A stretch of 64,000 nucleotides of DNA from positions 248,001-312,000 of the forward strand of contig JAMYHL010000039.1 in NCBI GenBank assembly GCA_025531455.1. The letters are read 5' to 3'. Source of the DNA: Apiotrichum sp. Y4204 (Eukaryota > Basidiomycota > Tremellomycetes > Trichosporonales > Trichosporonaceae). Made by a program: the position numbers and the translations under genes. Below, one piece after another: positions 11,615-22,132 of this stretch. How positions within the stretch are numbered: the first letter of the stretch is position 1; each line of letters begins with the position of its first letter. The notes below the pieces were generated by a model that saw only the letters and a program-made list of their open reading frames with translations, made no database searches and had not been told where the DNA came from.

Positions 11615-12182
11615 GCAGTCTGCAAATGCCTGTGCTGCGAGCTGCACAAACATGACCGCGCTGCACCCAGCCACCGCCGAACCAAACCAATCCCACTGAA
11701 GTCACAATCATTGTTTGTTTACCAGGGTAGCCCGTCCGCTCGTGCAGACACCATCTTGGCAAGTTCACACTGTACTCACAGGATCATGACGGAGGTACAT
11801 CTCCCATCCTGGAGATTGACGGATGCCGAGTCCGCGCCAGACCTCCTCGGCGAGGATTCCGGTGGGGCAGAACTTTGCCAATGCTTTAGGAAGCTGTAGT
11901 GTGAGCGGTGGGTCTGAAAGAGCTGGTAAGACAGGTCAGCTCACAATGACATGACTGGAAAGTGAATACCGCAGACGCGAAGTCGAGATCAGCTCAGAAC
12001 CACACATACACCCAGCCCGTTTGGCTTACCGGTACTCCCACTCGTCGTCTGACAGTCAGCCCAGCTCGTTTAGGGACAATCAGCTCGCACTTACCGCTGT
12101 ACCGTGCACTGTAGTTGATCTTCTCGCCATACTGCTCGATCGCGCGCCTCTTCTCCTCCATGGTGTAGCTCCTCTTCGACAT
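11256..12182 (-). CDS. CKS1: Cyclin-dependent kinase regulatory subunit CKS1
   Basis: Small CDK-binding adaptor that recognises phosphothreonine and promotes multisite phosphorylation in the cell cycle. Six coding exons on the minus strand: 12182-12095 (88 nt), 12048-12030 (19), 11954-11945 (10), 11893-11780 (114), 11429-11424 (6) and 11342-11256 (87), total 324 nt, 107 residues. Landmarks are [12 protein letters not shown] with [39 protein letters not shown] and [12 protein letters not shown], that is the complete CKS fold including the HxPEPHILLFRR element. The 10-nt exon supplies the residues RHVI and the 6-nt exon GAACCG supplies Glu-Pro of that signature, so both micro-exons are required. 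The 350-nt intron before the 6-nt exon contains a 49-nt C run in the transcript. Confidence 0.92.
11565..11613 (+). repeat. 49-nt uninterrupted G homopolymer
   Basis: Forty-nine consecutive G on the plus strand, so poly-C in the CKS1 pre-mRNA. It sits in the intron 11779-11430. Antisense and sense proline/glycine ORFs across it are artefacts of the run. True length may differ, since such runs are error-prone in sequencing. Confidence 0.95.
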
Positions 12183-14268
12183 AATGATTGTTTGGATGTT
12201 TGGATGGGCCGCGGTGATCGGGCGATCAAGTGTTTTGTTTCGGGTATGAGTGCTGGGGTATGTCTGCAGACGGCAGAAGTGAGATAAGTGAAGAAGCAGG
12301 GGATTGTCAAGATAATGTGGTGATGTTGACAGTTGATTGTTTGTTGACGAGCGGACTATCAGTTCAGGACACACTTTGGTGTGGAGCACCAAACATAGAA
12401 ACTTACCGTTACACTCGTCTAGGACGTTAATGGGAGACAGGAGGGGACACAGGAGACACACGGAACGAGATGGGAGAGACGGGATGGATGATGGTGGTGA
12501 TGGGATATGTTGTGGTTGTTGTTTGTTGTTTGGTAGAAAAAGACAAGATACGAAAGTAGTGACCGACTTTTGTGTAGTGTTGGGTTGTGTTGTGGCTCTG
12601 GTGATCCGGTGTTGTGTTGTGTGTGTTGTTTGTGTTTTGTGTTGTGTTTATCCAACAGGGTGCAAAAGGCATCATGGCCCAGGGAATAACTCAGCCCCAG
12701 CCCACAGCCAACCGAAAAGCAGGCGCGTCCAACCACTCCTCCTCCACTTTGGCCCCGTTCCCAAACCCATTAGCCCAGCCGCCCAGCAGCATCGCCCAGC
12801 ATCCTCCCGATCTCTCCCCCCAAGCCTCCGCACGCGTCCAGGGACATGGGTTTCTTGAACCCTGCACAAACTGGAGGGCTCGGATACATCGTCTCGGTCG
12901 TTCCTACTGCATAATGCTGCATCTCTGTGGTTCCTGTCCTTTTCTGTTTTGCTGCCTGTTTCTACAAATGACCCTGAGCAACCTGAAGGTTTGCGCACGA
13001 GCACTTCTGCACCTCTTGCAGCTTGCAGCTTGCAGCTTGCAGGCAGCCTGCCACACGCAGAGAGTGGACGGGCTACAGAGAGTCAGCGACGACTGACGAA
13101 CGAGGCGGAGGGGCGTATGGCGTATGTCGCTCAGCCCACCTTCCGATTGTGGCCACCACTGACTGTCATGGCATCAATGTCAACAATGAAATAGCAGACT
13201 TCACTGGCTCCCGCACAGTGCAGTACGGAACATACAAACACACAAGACCCTAGCCAGATGCGTCGACGCACGGTCGATGGTCCGGCTGGCTAGAGGTGTT
13301 CTACAAACATCGAGATGTAGCCGCGGCCGAACCACACAAATGAGACTGCAAACACCACCCCCGCATCGAGGAAGGAACGCAGACACGCAGACGCACAGCC
13401 CCAAGTCCAAAGATGGTTCGCCTTGATCACTGTTTACTCGCCCGACACTGAGCACTGAGGTCTGGCGAGCACACTCCGACGTTCCATGCATCCGTACCTC
13501 GCCCCTCGAGTCATTAACCTTCTGCACACCGTTCCGTCAATGGAACACCGCGATCACGTTATCCGCCCAGGTGAAGCACCTCTCTGGCCAAACAGAGCGC
13601 GGTGCAGAACGGCGCATGATCCTCGTCGAGGAACGAGAACGCGTCGGCCCTCATCCTTCACGCGACTTCCTAATCCTACTTGTACGGCACCATGCGGGAC
13701 CCACGGCCGACATGCTCCATAAGCCACCGGCGGTGCCTTGGCTCTCAATTGACCCAATGCGGCATCGCGTGCAGACAAGGTTCGGTGCAGAGTGCACACC
13801 TGACCATCTGAAACGGGCAGATGTGTACGCAAGCGCGCAAGCTTGTTGTTCGGCCGTCCTTCGGGTCAGGCTATATCCGTGTTGATGTTGACCGCATTTT
13901 TTCAAGGCTCAGATAATTCTAACAACACCGCGCAGATCTGCGGCTGATGTCCGGCCAGGTCTGCGTTCAAGGTCGGGATGATGGTCTCATGGCGACTCGC
14001 ATTGATTGAGAGGTGGTCGATGCATTACACAAACACGAGTTGTCAAATTATCAAAGATCAAAGAGTCCCCCAGGCGCTACTGACTTTGTTGCTGGAAAAA
14101 CCAGTCACGTGATGTTTGGAAAGTCACCGTATCGGCAAGTGGCGGCAGCGGGCGGCGGTTATGCGCAGATCATGCCGCCGGTCCAGGCGTGAGTCAAGAG
14201 ATGACCTCGCTCTCATGCCAGCTCCACAATCCACTACTTTCTGCAAGCTACAATTCCACCAACCCACC
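12183..14268. other. Divergent gene-poor region CKS1/UPF0303
   Basis: About 2.1 kb. 12575-12655 is a TTGTG-type low-complexity tract (CA-rich in the CKS1 leader). A triple 7-nt repeat AGCTTGC lies at about 13018-13043. ORFs up to about 170 codons exist in several frames but none shows family resemblance or consistent splicing. Confidence 0.5.
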
Positions 14269-15151
14269 ATGTCCGTAACAGCCCACGCGCTCACCGACAA
14301 CGACGCGATCATCCGCCTGTGCGCGGAGCACGAGCGCACGCTGCGCTTCAACAAGTTCAACTCGGAGGTCGCGTGGGAGGTCGGCACCGCGATCCGCGAT
14401 ACGTTTCTCAGCAAGTATGACTCGGCGTACTCGCAGGGCATGGCTGGTGCCGTCGTGAACATCGAGATGTTTGGTGGGCAGACGCTGTTCAGCTGCGCGA
14501 TTGGATCGGCGCCTGTCGTCGGGCCTGATAACTGGTAGGTAGCACTCTAGAGGTTGGGAACGGAGTATCAATATCTCAGACATGGGGTGTGTTGTTTAAC
14601 AATACTTACTGACACCAGGCTTTGGGTGCGCGCCAAGACAAACGTCGTGCGCCGCTTTGGCGTGAGCTCGCTGCGCAAGGGGCGGGAGTGGGTACACTCT
14701 GCGTGGAGATACTGATACAGAATCGCGGCAAAGGGCCAGACACCAGAGGGCAAGGGCCTCAACTTCCCCGAGTATGCGTGCCACGGCGGTGGTGAGTACG
14801 CAGATTCAGTAGATCCAGCAGCTTTGGAACTTTGGGACTGGAATGTGTGCTAACCACAGGTTTCCCAATCTGGTTGCGCGTACGTGATGGGATTTCTCCA
14901 GCTCAAACGCCTGGATTTCAGTAAGGCTGTGGACTGACGATTCAGAGCAACGAGGTTGGCCCCGTTGGCGTCATTGTTGTGTCGGGCTTGCCCCAGCTCG
15001 AGGACCATCAGGTGCGTTGGACAGATGGATGGAGATGGGCATTCGAGTGGGGAGTTACTCACGCTGACACTACAGCTTATTGTTCGTTGCGGTATTGTGT
15101 CCGCATATTAACTAACCGCAGATTGACGCGCTCGTCTCCCATTTCCAGTAA
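14269..15151 (+). CDS. UPF0303 / YBR137W-like HbpS-fold protein
   Basis: Small cytosolic protein of the UPF0303 family (PduO/HbpS-like fold; yeast YBR137W). Seven coding exons predicted: 14269-14534, 14619-14691, 14734-14791, 14860-14879 (20 nt), 14946-15011, 15076-15081 (6 nt) and 15122-15151, 172 residues. Family features: an N-terminal helix with LRFNKFNSEVAWEVGTAIRD, GAVVNIEMFGGQTLFSCAIG, DNWLWVRAKTNVVRRFG, a YACHGGGFPI loop and VIVVSGLPQLEDHQ. The exon 2/3 junction (42-nt intron) and the 6-nt exon CTTATT are the least certain; skipping the latter loses Leu-Ile but keeps frame. Biochemical role in fungi is poorly defined, so none is assigned. Confidence 0.75.
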
Positions 15152-15275
15152 AACAAATGACACGCGACCCAAGTGCACTCGATACGCGATATGAACCGTA
15201 CTCAAGCAGGCAGAACCTTCCCGGACAATAGCACACTTCCACTCCATAGAATACATGCAGCTGTCACAGCGTTCC

Positions 15276-16636
15276 CTACCTCTTTCCCTTCTTCCCCCGC
15301 CCCCTTCCGCCCTTGCCCGCATTGTTGATACGCGCAATCTCGCCCTCGGAGATGGTGAGCGTGCCGTTCTTGAACGAACCCACGCCCATCCGAAGACCCA
15401 TAGCCCTTTCGCGCTTCTTCCCATCCATGCCCTTCTTCTTCCCCACCTCGAGCCCAAAGGTACGCTCCCCCCGCGCGGCGTTCCCCCCACTCGGCCGGAT
15501 CCCAGCCCCGCGCTTCCCCGCGTCGCCCAGCCCGCCAACTCCCTTAACCCACGACCCGGCGGCCTCCGCCTCAGCACGCGCACGCTCATGCCTCCTGTCG
15601 GCTGCATGCACGAGGCCCGTGCGCACCGCTGCAGGATGCGAGGACAGCGACGCATTCTTCACCCGTGCACTTCCCTCGCCCGGAAGAGAGTAGGAAGCGA
15701 GCTCGAGAAGCCGTCCAGACATGGCATTCCGCTTGTCCACGGGGCGTGATGCGTCCTCCGCGTCTGCGGTCGGCAGAATCGTGTTCAAGAGCATGTCGTG
15801 CAGTGTCTTGTCGAGACGCAGGTTGGATCTATCGTTAGCGTGTGCCTGGACCCCACATCACGCGTCAGAACTTACTGCTCCTCCTCCTCATCTGCCTCGC
15901 GTGCGCGCTTCTTCCCCCGCCCGACTTCCTCGGTCTTGACGCCCATCATTTTCATCGAATTGCCCTTCATGAATGCGCGCTGCTCCGACTTGGAGACGAA
16001 CGACGCGGAGGACGATGTGGACGGTGCAAACACCACTTCCGGAACCACTGGTCCGGTGGACACTGCAGTCGCAGGCTTCGCACCCTTCGTCTCCTTGGAT
16101 TTCGGCGTTTTGTCCTTGCTCTTGCCCTTCTTGGCGGACATGAACGCGGCTGATGTCAGACAGGCACAGCATCCCCCCTACCCACCATCGAAATCTCCCA
16201 TCTCGTCCTCGCTGTCGGTCATGAACGCGTCTCCCGCTCCCCACCCATCATCGGTGTGGAACCCCTCGTCGTCCGACTCGATCTCCATTCCCTCCGGATC
16301 CTCTTCCGCCTCGTCTTGTGAATCCGAATCGCTCTCTTCACCCCCCGCACCACCAAACATTGCCCGCCCGTGCGCCTGCAGCGCAGCGAGCATCGCCGCC
16401 CGGTCATCCTCATCCTCGCTGCTGTCGAAGGAGCTGTCGCTTTCGTCGTCGGACTCGAGTTGCTTTGCTTTTCCCTTCCACTTCGCGGATGGCTTCGCAG
16501 CGGCCTTCACCGACTTGCCGCTCGGCTGGGCCGCGACTTTCGGTTGCTTGAGTTTCGCGCCCTTTGCGATTCCACTCTTTGAGGGTCCCCTGCACTTGTC
16601 AGCATCTATCTCGCCGAGCGCGTTCGGTACGCACAT
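15276..16636 (-). CDS. C1orf131/Faf1-like ribosome-biogenesis factor
   Basis: Three exons, 16636-16186, 16149-15876 and 15828-15276, 425 residues. The N-terminal third is Lys-rich then strongly acidic with Ser/Asp/Glu runs (SDDESDSSFDSSEDEDD), typical of nucleolar proteins. The middle has KKGKSKDKTPKSKETKG and SNLRLDKTLHDMLLNTILP. The C-terminus GVGSFKNGTLTISEGEIARI followed by a Gly/Lys/Arg tail matches the conserved end of the C1orf131 (DUF4602)/yeast Faf1 family, which works in the small-subunit processome. The start at 16636 is the first ATG of a continuous frame and is uncertain. Convergent with the UPF0303 gene. Confidence 0.7.
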
Positions 16637-17064
16637 GTCTGCTTGGGTAGTGTGGTGGAGTGGATGGAGGCAAGTGGAGGAGTCTCTCACGATCGAGACT
16701 CGGCTGTGGCCAAAACATGAAATCGATGGAAATCTTGCTGCGGGGCCCCGTAGCCAACTCCCGCCACCGCCACACACCCAGTCTTTCCCAAAATGCCGTC
16801 CTTTTATGAGGCCCCCAAGAGCTGTCTAGAGGTGGGACCGTCTAGAGGTGGGACCCCACATCGTCATCGTTCATTACCGATCAGAACGTCATGCAAATCA
16901 TCAAACGGAAAAAAGCGCAGTACCCGCTCGAAAAGAAGGTAGCGAAGGAGATCGAGAGCATGTTCGGGGTGGATCAGAGGCGCACACCGGGTGCTACTTT
17001 GTTGCTCTTGTCCATTCTTCCATCGCATTCACTCACTCACTCACCACCCCCATCCATCACCACG
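16637..17064. promoter_or_regulatory. Divergent promoter with 16-nt tandem duplication
   Basis: Separates the C1orf131-like and methyltransferase genes. A perfect 16-nt unit GTCTAGAGGTGGGACC occurs twice, at 16824-16839 and 16840-16855. An upstream in-frame ATG (16891) precedes the chosen methyltransferase start. Confidence 0.5.
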
Positions 17065-18122
17065 ATGCAGGTCCTCGCCTTCGCGCTCGGCGTCATGCGG
17101 CCGTGGATCCTAATCGGCGCCGCGCTCTTCTTCCTCCCGGTCACGATCTTCCGCTGCATCGTGACCCTCGACTGGCGCTCGCTGACCTCGCTCTCGCGCT
17201 TCAAAGACGCGTGGTTTGCCCGCGTGTGGCTTTTCGGCGGGCCACTGGTTCGCAAAACAGCGGCGCCGCGTATTGGCCCCCTTCTCGCGGGCCGCATCCG
17301 CTCAGGCATCGCCCTCCCAGCAGCGGCTAACAGCGCAAACTCGGCCGGCGTTCACGGCACAGTCATCGAAGTCGGGCCCGGCAGCGGCATGTGGGTGCAC
17401 CAGTGGGCGGACGCAGGATCGGCGATTACGCGCGTGTACGGTGTCGAGCCGAACGCGGACCTTCACCCGGCACTGCGCCAGCGCGTCCGGGATGCGGGCC
17501 TCGAGGACAAGTACGAGATCGTCCCCGTCGGTATCGAGGATATCGGCGCGACGGGCATGGTACAGAAGGGCTCCGTCGACGCGATCGTCACCCTTATGTG
17601 TCTGTGCTGCATTCCTGAACCCGAGAAGAACATTAAGGAGCTGTACGAGTACCTCAAGCCGGGCGGACGGTGGTACTTTTACGAACACGTCCGCACGTTT
17701 GCGCACCAGGGTTCCGCCATGAGGTCGTACCAAGGTATGTCGGGATCGAGTGTTCGGGAGCGGTGCAGAACCGAGTGTCGTCGTGGCGAGGACCAGCGGG
17801 ATCTTCGGCTGTCGGGATGAGCTATGTGTTTCGTATCACGAGCTCTTTGACCTCAATGAGGACCCAGCCAATCTCGTTGATCCCCCGCACGCACCTCCTC
17901 GCCCCCCTCCTCTCCCAGATTACACTTCTTCGACCTTTACTGACGCCAGCTCTCATTAACCGGGTGTGGCTCCCGCTCATGGGCGGCTGCGACCTGTGCC
18001 GCGACTCGGTGGCCAGCGTCCGCGCCGCGGGACCGTGGGCCGATATCGACCTCGCATCGTTCGCTGGCGAGGACTGGTGGACACCCGCGCCGCATGCGAT
18101 CGGAACGCTTACCAAGGCCTGA
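17065..18122 (+). CDS. METTL7-like membrane-anchored SAM methyltransferase
   Basis: Class I SAM-dependent methyltransferase of the Methyltransf_11 type. Exons 17065-17734 and 17950-18122 give 280 residues. An N-terminal hydrophobic segment (about residues 10-33, MRPWILIGAALFFLPVTIF) suggests ER or lipid-droplet anchoring as in METTL7 proteins. SAM motif I is VIEVGPGSG near residues 100-108, followed by VYGVEPNADLH (acidic loop), VDAIVTLMCLCCIPEP and LKPGGRWYFYEHVR. The second exon gives GGCDLCRDS and ends DWWTPAPHAIGTLTKA. The 215-nt intron is longer than most here but no internal exon is needed. Substrate unknown; METTL7 members methylate thiols, which I do not extend to this protein. Confidence 0.82.
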
Positions 18123-19631
18123 TCACTTTGACAGACATGGACATGGGCGGTCTTGAACGGTGGTAGCTTCTTGGAGCTGCATGGAAGGACGATAGGATAC
18201 CAGGATACCCGATCGGAACTGCTGGCGCTACGCGATGCGATAATGTTACAGCTTCACTTCCGAGACTTGGACAGACTGTGGTGTAGGCAAGCCGCACTTG
18301 AATGAGCGATTGTGGCACGGCTGTGGCTTGTGATTCATGGCGAGGGGCAGTTCTCCGATCTCAGAGCCGCAACATATGTCGCATGCCGCACCTCAGACCA
18401 AGATCCCGAGACAACGGATGAGTAGCAAGCTGGCAAAGCAGTGGATGTCGCGCAAGAGATCAACAGAATGGGGTTTAGCTGGCAGGGAGTGGCGATGCCA
18501 ATGACTCGTTTGTTCGGGCCCGAGACGATGGAGTCAGTCGTTTATGATGGGATAGTTGAGTCAATGCTGGGAGGTTCGTCACCAACCGTCGATGTTCCTC
18601 GTCGGACCATGGTGCCATGACACCACACTCCTGTCCTCTGATCGATCTCTTGTCCTGTCGTCTCAAACATACATGCCGCCAGGCCGAGTTTGGATCATTG
18701 AAGCGGAATACACAGACACCAGTAAACAGGTACCACGAACCGACGATGCGGTCGTAACAGCAGTAGTGTGAATGAAGGGGCAGCGAGGAGCAGGAGATGA
18801 GTGTAATCACCCGCTTGATAGTCGATGAATTGGTTTGCATGACCCGATTAGCTATCCGCGTCATCCGCTATTGGCTGCACGCGACAGCCATTACAATCTT
18901 GCAATCAGGATGTCTTGTCAATTGTCAACCCAACCAAGGACGCAGTGTGTGACACACAGACCCACACCGCACAGCGTGCACTGACCTTCCCTTGGCCTTT
19001 CCGCCCTGTCCCCCATCTTGTTTCTTCAATCTCTTCCCTTCCTCATCACCACAGCTACTCTTGTCACTATCCATTCACTCTCTTTGCCCATCACCCATTT
19101 CCCATCCCTCACTCATATCCACAGAGTCTCTGTAAGCACAACTAACACCAAACCTGCTGCAACACACGCTGACACAACGTACACAACCTCACCCACAAAT
19201 CTGGTTCCTGACTTTTGCCACCCACCTACCCGTGACTCGTGTTTCGCTCCTCTGGACTCGCGCTTGCCGTCGCTCTCGTCCGCCTGCTCCCTGCGGCCGC
19301 CACCCGCTGCCGAATCGGACGTGTCATCACGGCCCCGCATGCGCCGCCCACCCACCCAAATCGCACTCACCCCCCATCTGGCACGGACACATGCGTATGG
19401 TGGACACACGCTGCGTACACTCTAACAAACGTTAACACATAACGTACCACGCACAAACAACTGCTTCCGCTGCCGCGCCCACCACACCGCACTGCACTCT
19501 CTCCCGCTTTCCCCTACTGGCGTGCATCATCATCATCACCACCATCTATCACCTCATCACCTCGACTCCTTTTGCCACCACACTCTCACTCATCAACCGC
19601 ATTCGCCCATCTACAGCTGCATCCCAACACA
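18123..19631. other. Upstream region and leader of ATG8
   Basis: About 1.5 kb. The 650 bp before ATG8 are strongly C/T/A-rich and G-poor on the plus strand, as expected for a long 5' leader, with an ATC microsatellite at about 19525-19546. No gene recognised. Confidence 0.5.
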
Positions 19632-20478
19632 ATGACCCGCTCCAAGTTCAAGGACGAGCACCCCTTCGGTACGTCGCGCCCCATCGCATCCTCCTGGTGC
19701 GCACCGTCGATCCGTGCTTGGACCGCGGCACGACGCGTGTGCGACCATTAGTTGTGCAGATGCTCCTGTGAACGCGTCCACGATGCTGACTCTACGCCCA
19801 TTGACCCGATCTTCTGCGATTTTTGCTCATATTTGTCTTTCAACATGGCCGATCCTTTATACCATCGAACTTACCCCGCACTATCCATGGTGGTGATCTG
19901 ACTCGCGCCTCGCTGGTGTTCTCGCAATAGACAAGCGCAAGGCTGAGGCTGAGCGGATCCGTCAGAAGTACTCTGACAGGATTCCCGTGGGTTTTGATAA
20001 TCCGAGTGTTTGCTCACTCTGTTAGGTCATCTGCGAGAAGGTCGAGAAGAGTGACATCCCGACCATTGACAAGAAGAAGTACCTTGTCCCGGCCGTGCGT
20101 ATCATGCGCTTCCATTCTCGCCGGCAGATGAATGAGAAGGGAGAGATGCTGACAAAGCAGGACCTCACCGTCGGACAGTTTGTCTATGTCATCCGGTGCG
20201 TCCGAGTGTTATTTCTACAGGTTGGATGATCTGACATGTAACAGCAAGCGCATCAAGCTATCCCCTGAGAAGGCCATCTTCATCTTCGTCGACGACATCC
20301 TGCCGCCAACGGCTGCGCTTATGAGTGCCATCTATGAGGAGCACAAGGATGAAGACGGTTGGTACACGGACAAAGTTGCCCTTGGTGTGCGCAGCTGACA
20401 GCAGGCTTCCTCTACATCCTGTACGCATCAGAGAACACCTTCGGCGAGGAGTGGGCAGAGTTTGAAGTCTCGGAGTGA
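19632..20478 (+). CDS. ATG8: Autophagy ubiquitin-like protein ATG8
   Basis: Ubiquitin-like protein conjugated to phosphatidylethanolamine on autophagosome membranes. Six exons: 19632-19668, 19931-19986, 20026-20094, 20161-20195, 20245-20357 and 20405-20478, 127 residues. Sequence runs [94 protein letters not shown] and LYASENTFG. The conserved Gly is residue 117 and is followed by a 10-residue tail ([10 protein letters not shown]) that ATG4 must remove before conjugation. All six exon joints keep phase and the alignment is complete without gaps. Confidence 0.96.
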
Positions 20479-20813
20479 GCAAGCGGCATTCGGGCGTCAC
20501 AGGCGGGAGCGGTGGTCCACTCTATATTGGACGCGACTCAGAAGAATACCTGTCGGCAACGCTCCCACTACCACCCCTCGCGTCCATCTCCCGCCGCCCC
20601 TCCACCGCTCGCTTATACTCGGCTGAATCGTGTGTGTGTATGGCTATGTACCAAGAGATCTGATTATCGTGATATCATCGATTCGATTGTCAGGCAAGGT
20701 GTGGTTGACAGTGGCCAGGAAGCAGGAGTTTCTCTATATGGTAATGCGTGCATGAAGTGGCCACAGCAAGGGTATTATCCCCCGAGTATGTATCGTACAA
20801 CAGAAACCCCGCT
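20479..20813. other. Convergent spacer ATG8/RPF2
   Basis: 3' flanks of two converging genes; nothing coding seen. Confidence 0.5.
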
Positions 20814-22132
20814 CTAGTCCTCGTCCATGCCGCCGTCGCTGTCGCCGCCAGCTTCAGCCTCGGCCGCGGCCGCCCGCTCCTTGCGTCCCACCTTGAGACT
20901 CTTCATCTTGCGGCTCTGGAGCTTGCCAAGGTCCTGCTTTCCGATGTGGATGCGGCCGACCTTGTCGCCCATTGCGTCAGTCTCAATGTTCTTGCGCTTC
21001 TTGCCGAGACCGCTCTCAACGTCCTTCTTGGCAATCTTGGGGCGCTTCATGGCGAGCTTGAGAACGTCAGGGTCCGCCGTCTGAACACGGCGGATCGAGA
21101 GGTCGACAGAGGGACCCATCTCGGTCAGCTGCACGCGGGGCACCTTGGAGCCGGAGGCGAGGAGCTTGATGGTGAAGACACGGACGTGGACCTTGGGGAG
21201 CGGCGCACCCTCCTCGAGCGAGCCGGTTGTCGGGCCGGCCGTCACGGAGATGACATACTCAATGTCCATGAGGGGGATACCGGTGTCGTGGTGGGCATTG
21301 TACGTGTCGAGGAGGTACGACTTGAGGTGCTGGAAGGTGGGGTGGGTGTCGAAGAGGTCCGAGTGGAAGACCATGAGCGGCCGGGTGCCGACCGAGGCCT
21401 TGGGGGTGGGAATGGCCGACATGGGGGTAAAGGCATCAAGGCCAACCTCGAGCTGGTCGAGCACGCGGCCGTCAAACATGCGCGTGAGGACGAGGTCGTG
21501 CGGGCGCTTCTTGGAGTGCAGGCCCGTGAAGAGGAGGGCGGCGTCGTTCTTGCCCGAGAAGAACTCGAGCGACGACGCATCCTCAAACGGGTGGATGTCG
21601 TTCTTTTTCGAAAAGTTGATCGCGAGCGGGCGCTTGAGCGCGTACTGCCTGTCAGTCATGGGCTGCTGAGGCGGTGCCATTTGATGTCTATACTCTCACT
21701 CCATTCCCATTCCTCTCGTCGACCTCCGCGTTCCGCGCATTCAACTCACCAGATCCTTCATCGCATCGCGCACGCGCTCCGACGTGTTCTGGCCACGCAC
21801 GAAGATCGCCGTCTTCTCATTCTCGACAATCTTGGCTTCGCGCTCCTCGAGCGCACGCTTTACGCGCGCGTTTCTCGGCTTGCTACTCGTGTGAACCGGA
21901 ACAGCATTCAAATGTGCGGCATCGATGGATCAAGAAAGGGCGGTGCAGAGTGGGACGAGTGGGGCGGGTGTCGGGGTCGGATCAGGCGGGGGGATTAAGA
22001 AGGCGATGAACAGATGGAGGATGGCGATATCGGAGAGAAGAGCAGTGTCAGCGCCGCAATCGAGCACGTTTCCTCAGCCTCCTATACCCCACCGCGCCCG
22101 GCTTCGACTTACATGGTCCTGAGCATCGACAT
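20814..22132 (-). CDS. RPF2: Ribosome production factor RPF2 (Brix domain)
   Basis: Nucleolar Brix-domain protein that, with RRS1, recruits the 5S RNP (5S rRNA, uL5, uL18) into pre-60S particles. Exons 22132-22113 (20 nt), 21882-21750 and 21644-20814, 327 residues. The tiny first exon plus 230-nt intron yields MSMLRTIKPRNARVKRALEE, matching the family start. Brix features: KTAIFVRGQNTSERV, DLYALKRPLAINFSKKND, IHPFEDASSLEFFS, KRPHDLVLTRMFDGRVLD and GTRPLMVFHSDLFD. The C-terminal third holds PRVQLTEMGPSVDLSIRR, the sigma70-like end of the domain, and then a Lys-rich tail ending in acidic DGGMDED. A second Met (MLRT) could be the true start. Confidence 0.92.

Noticed and set aside
11403..11768. 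ORFs with poly-Pro or poly-Gly near 11460-11770
   Set aside because: Produced by the 49-nt G run inside the CKS1 intron; all frames through it are open.
14692..14720. 29-nt intron ending at the first AG after 14692 in the UPF0303-like gene
   Set aside because: It puts the conserved YACHGGGFPI segment out of frame; the AG at 14732-14733 keeps it in frame.
20748..21998. 416-codon plus-strand ORF
   Set aside because: Antisense to RPF2, which has full Brix-domain conservation on the minus strand.
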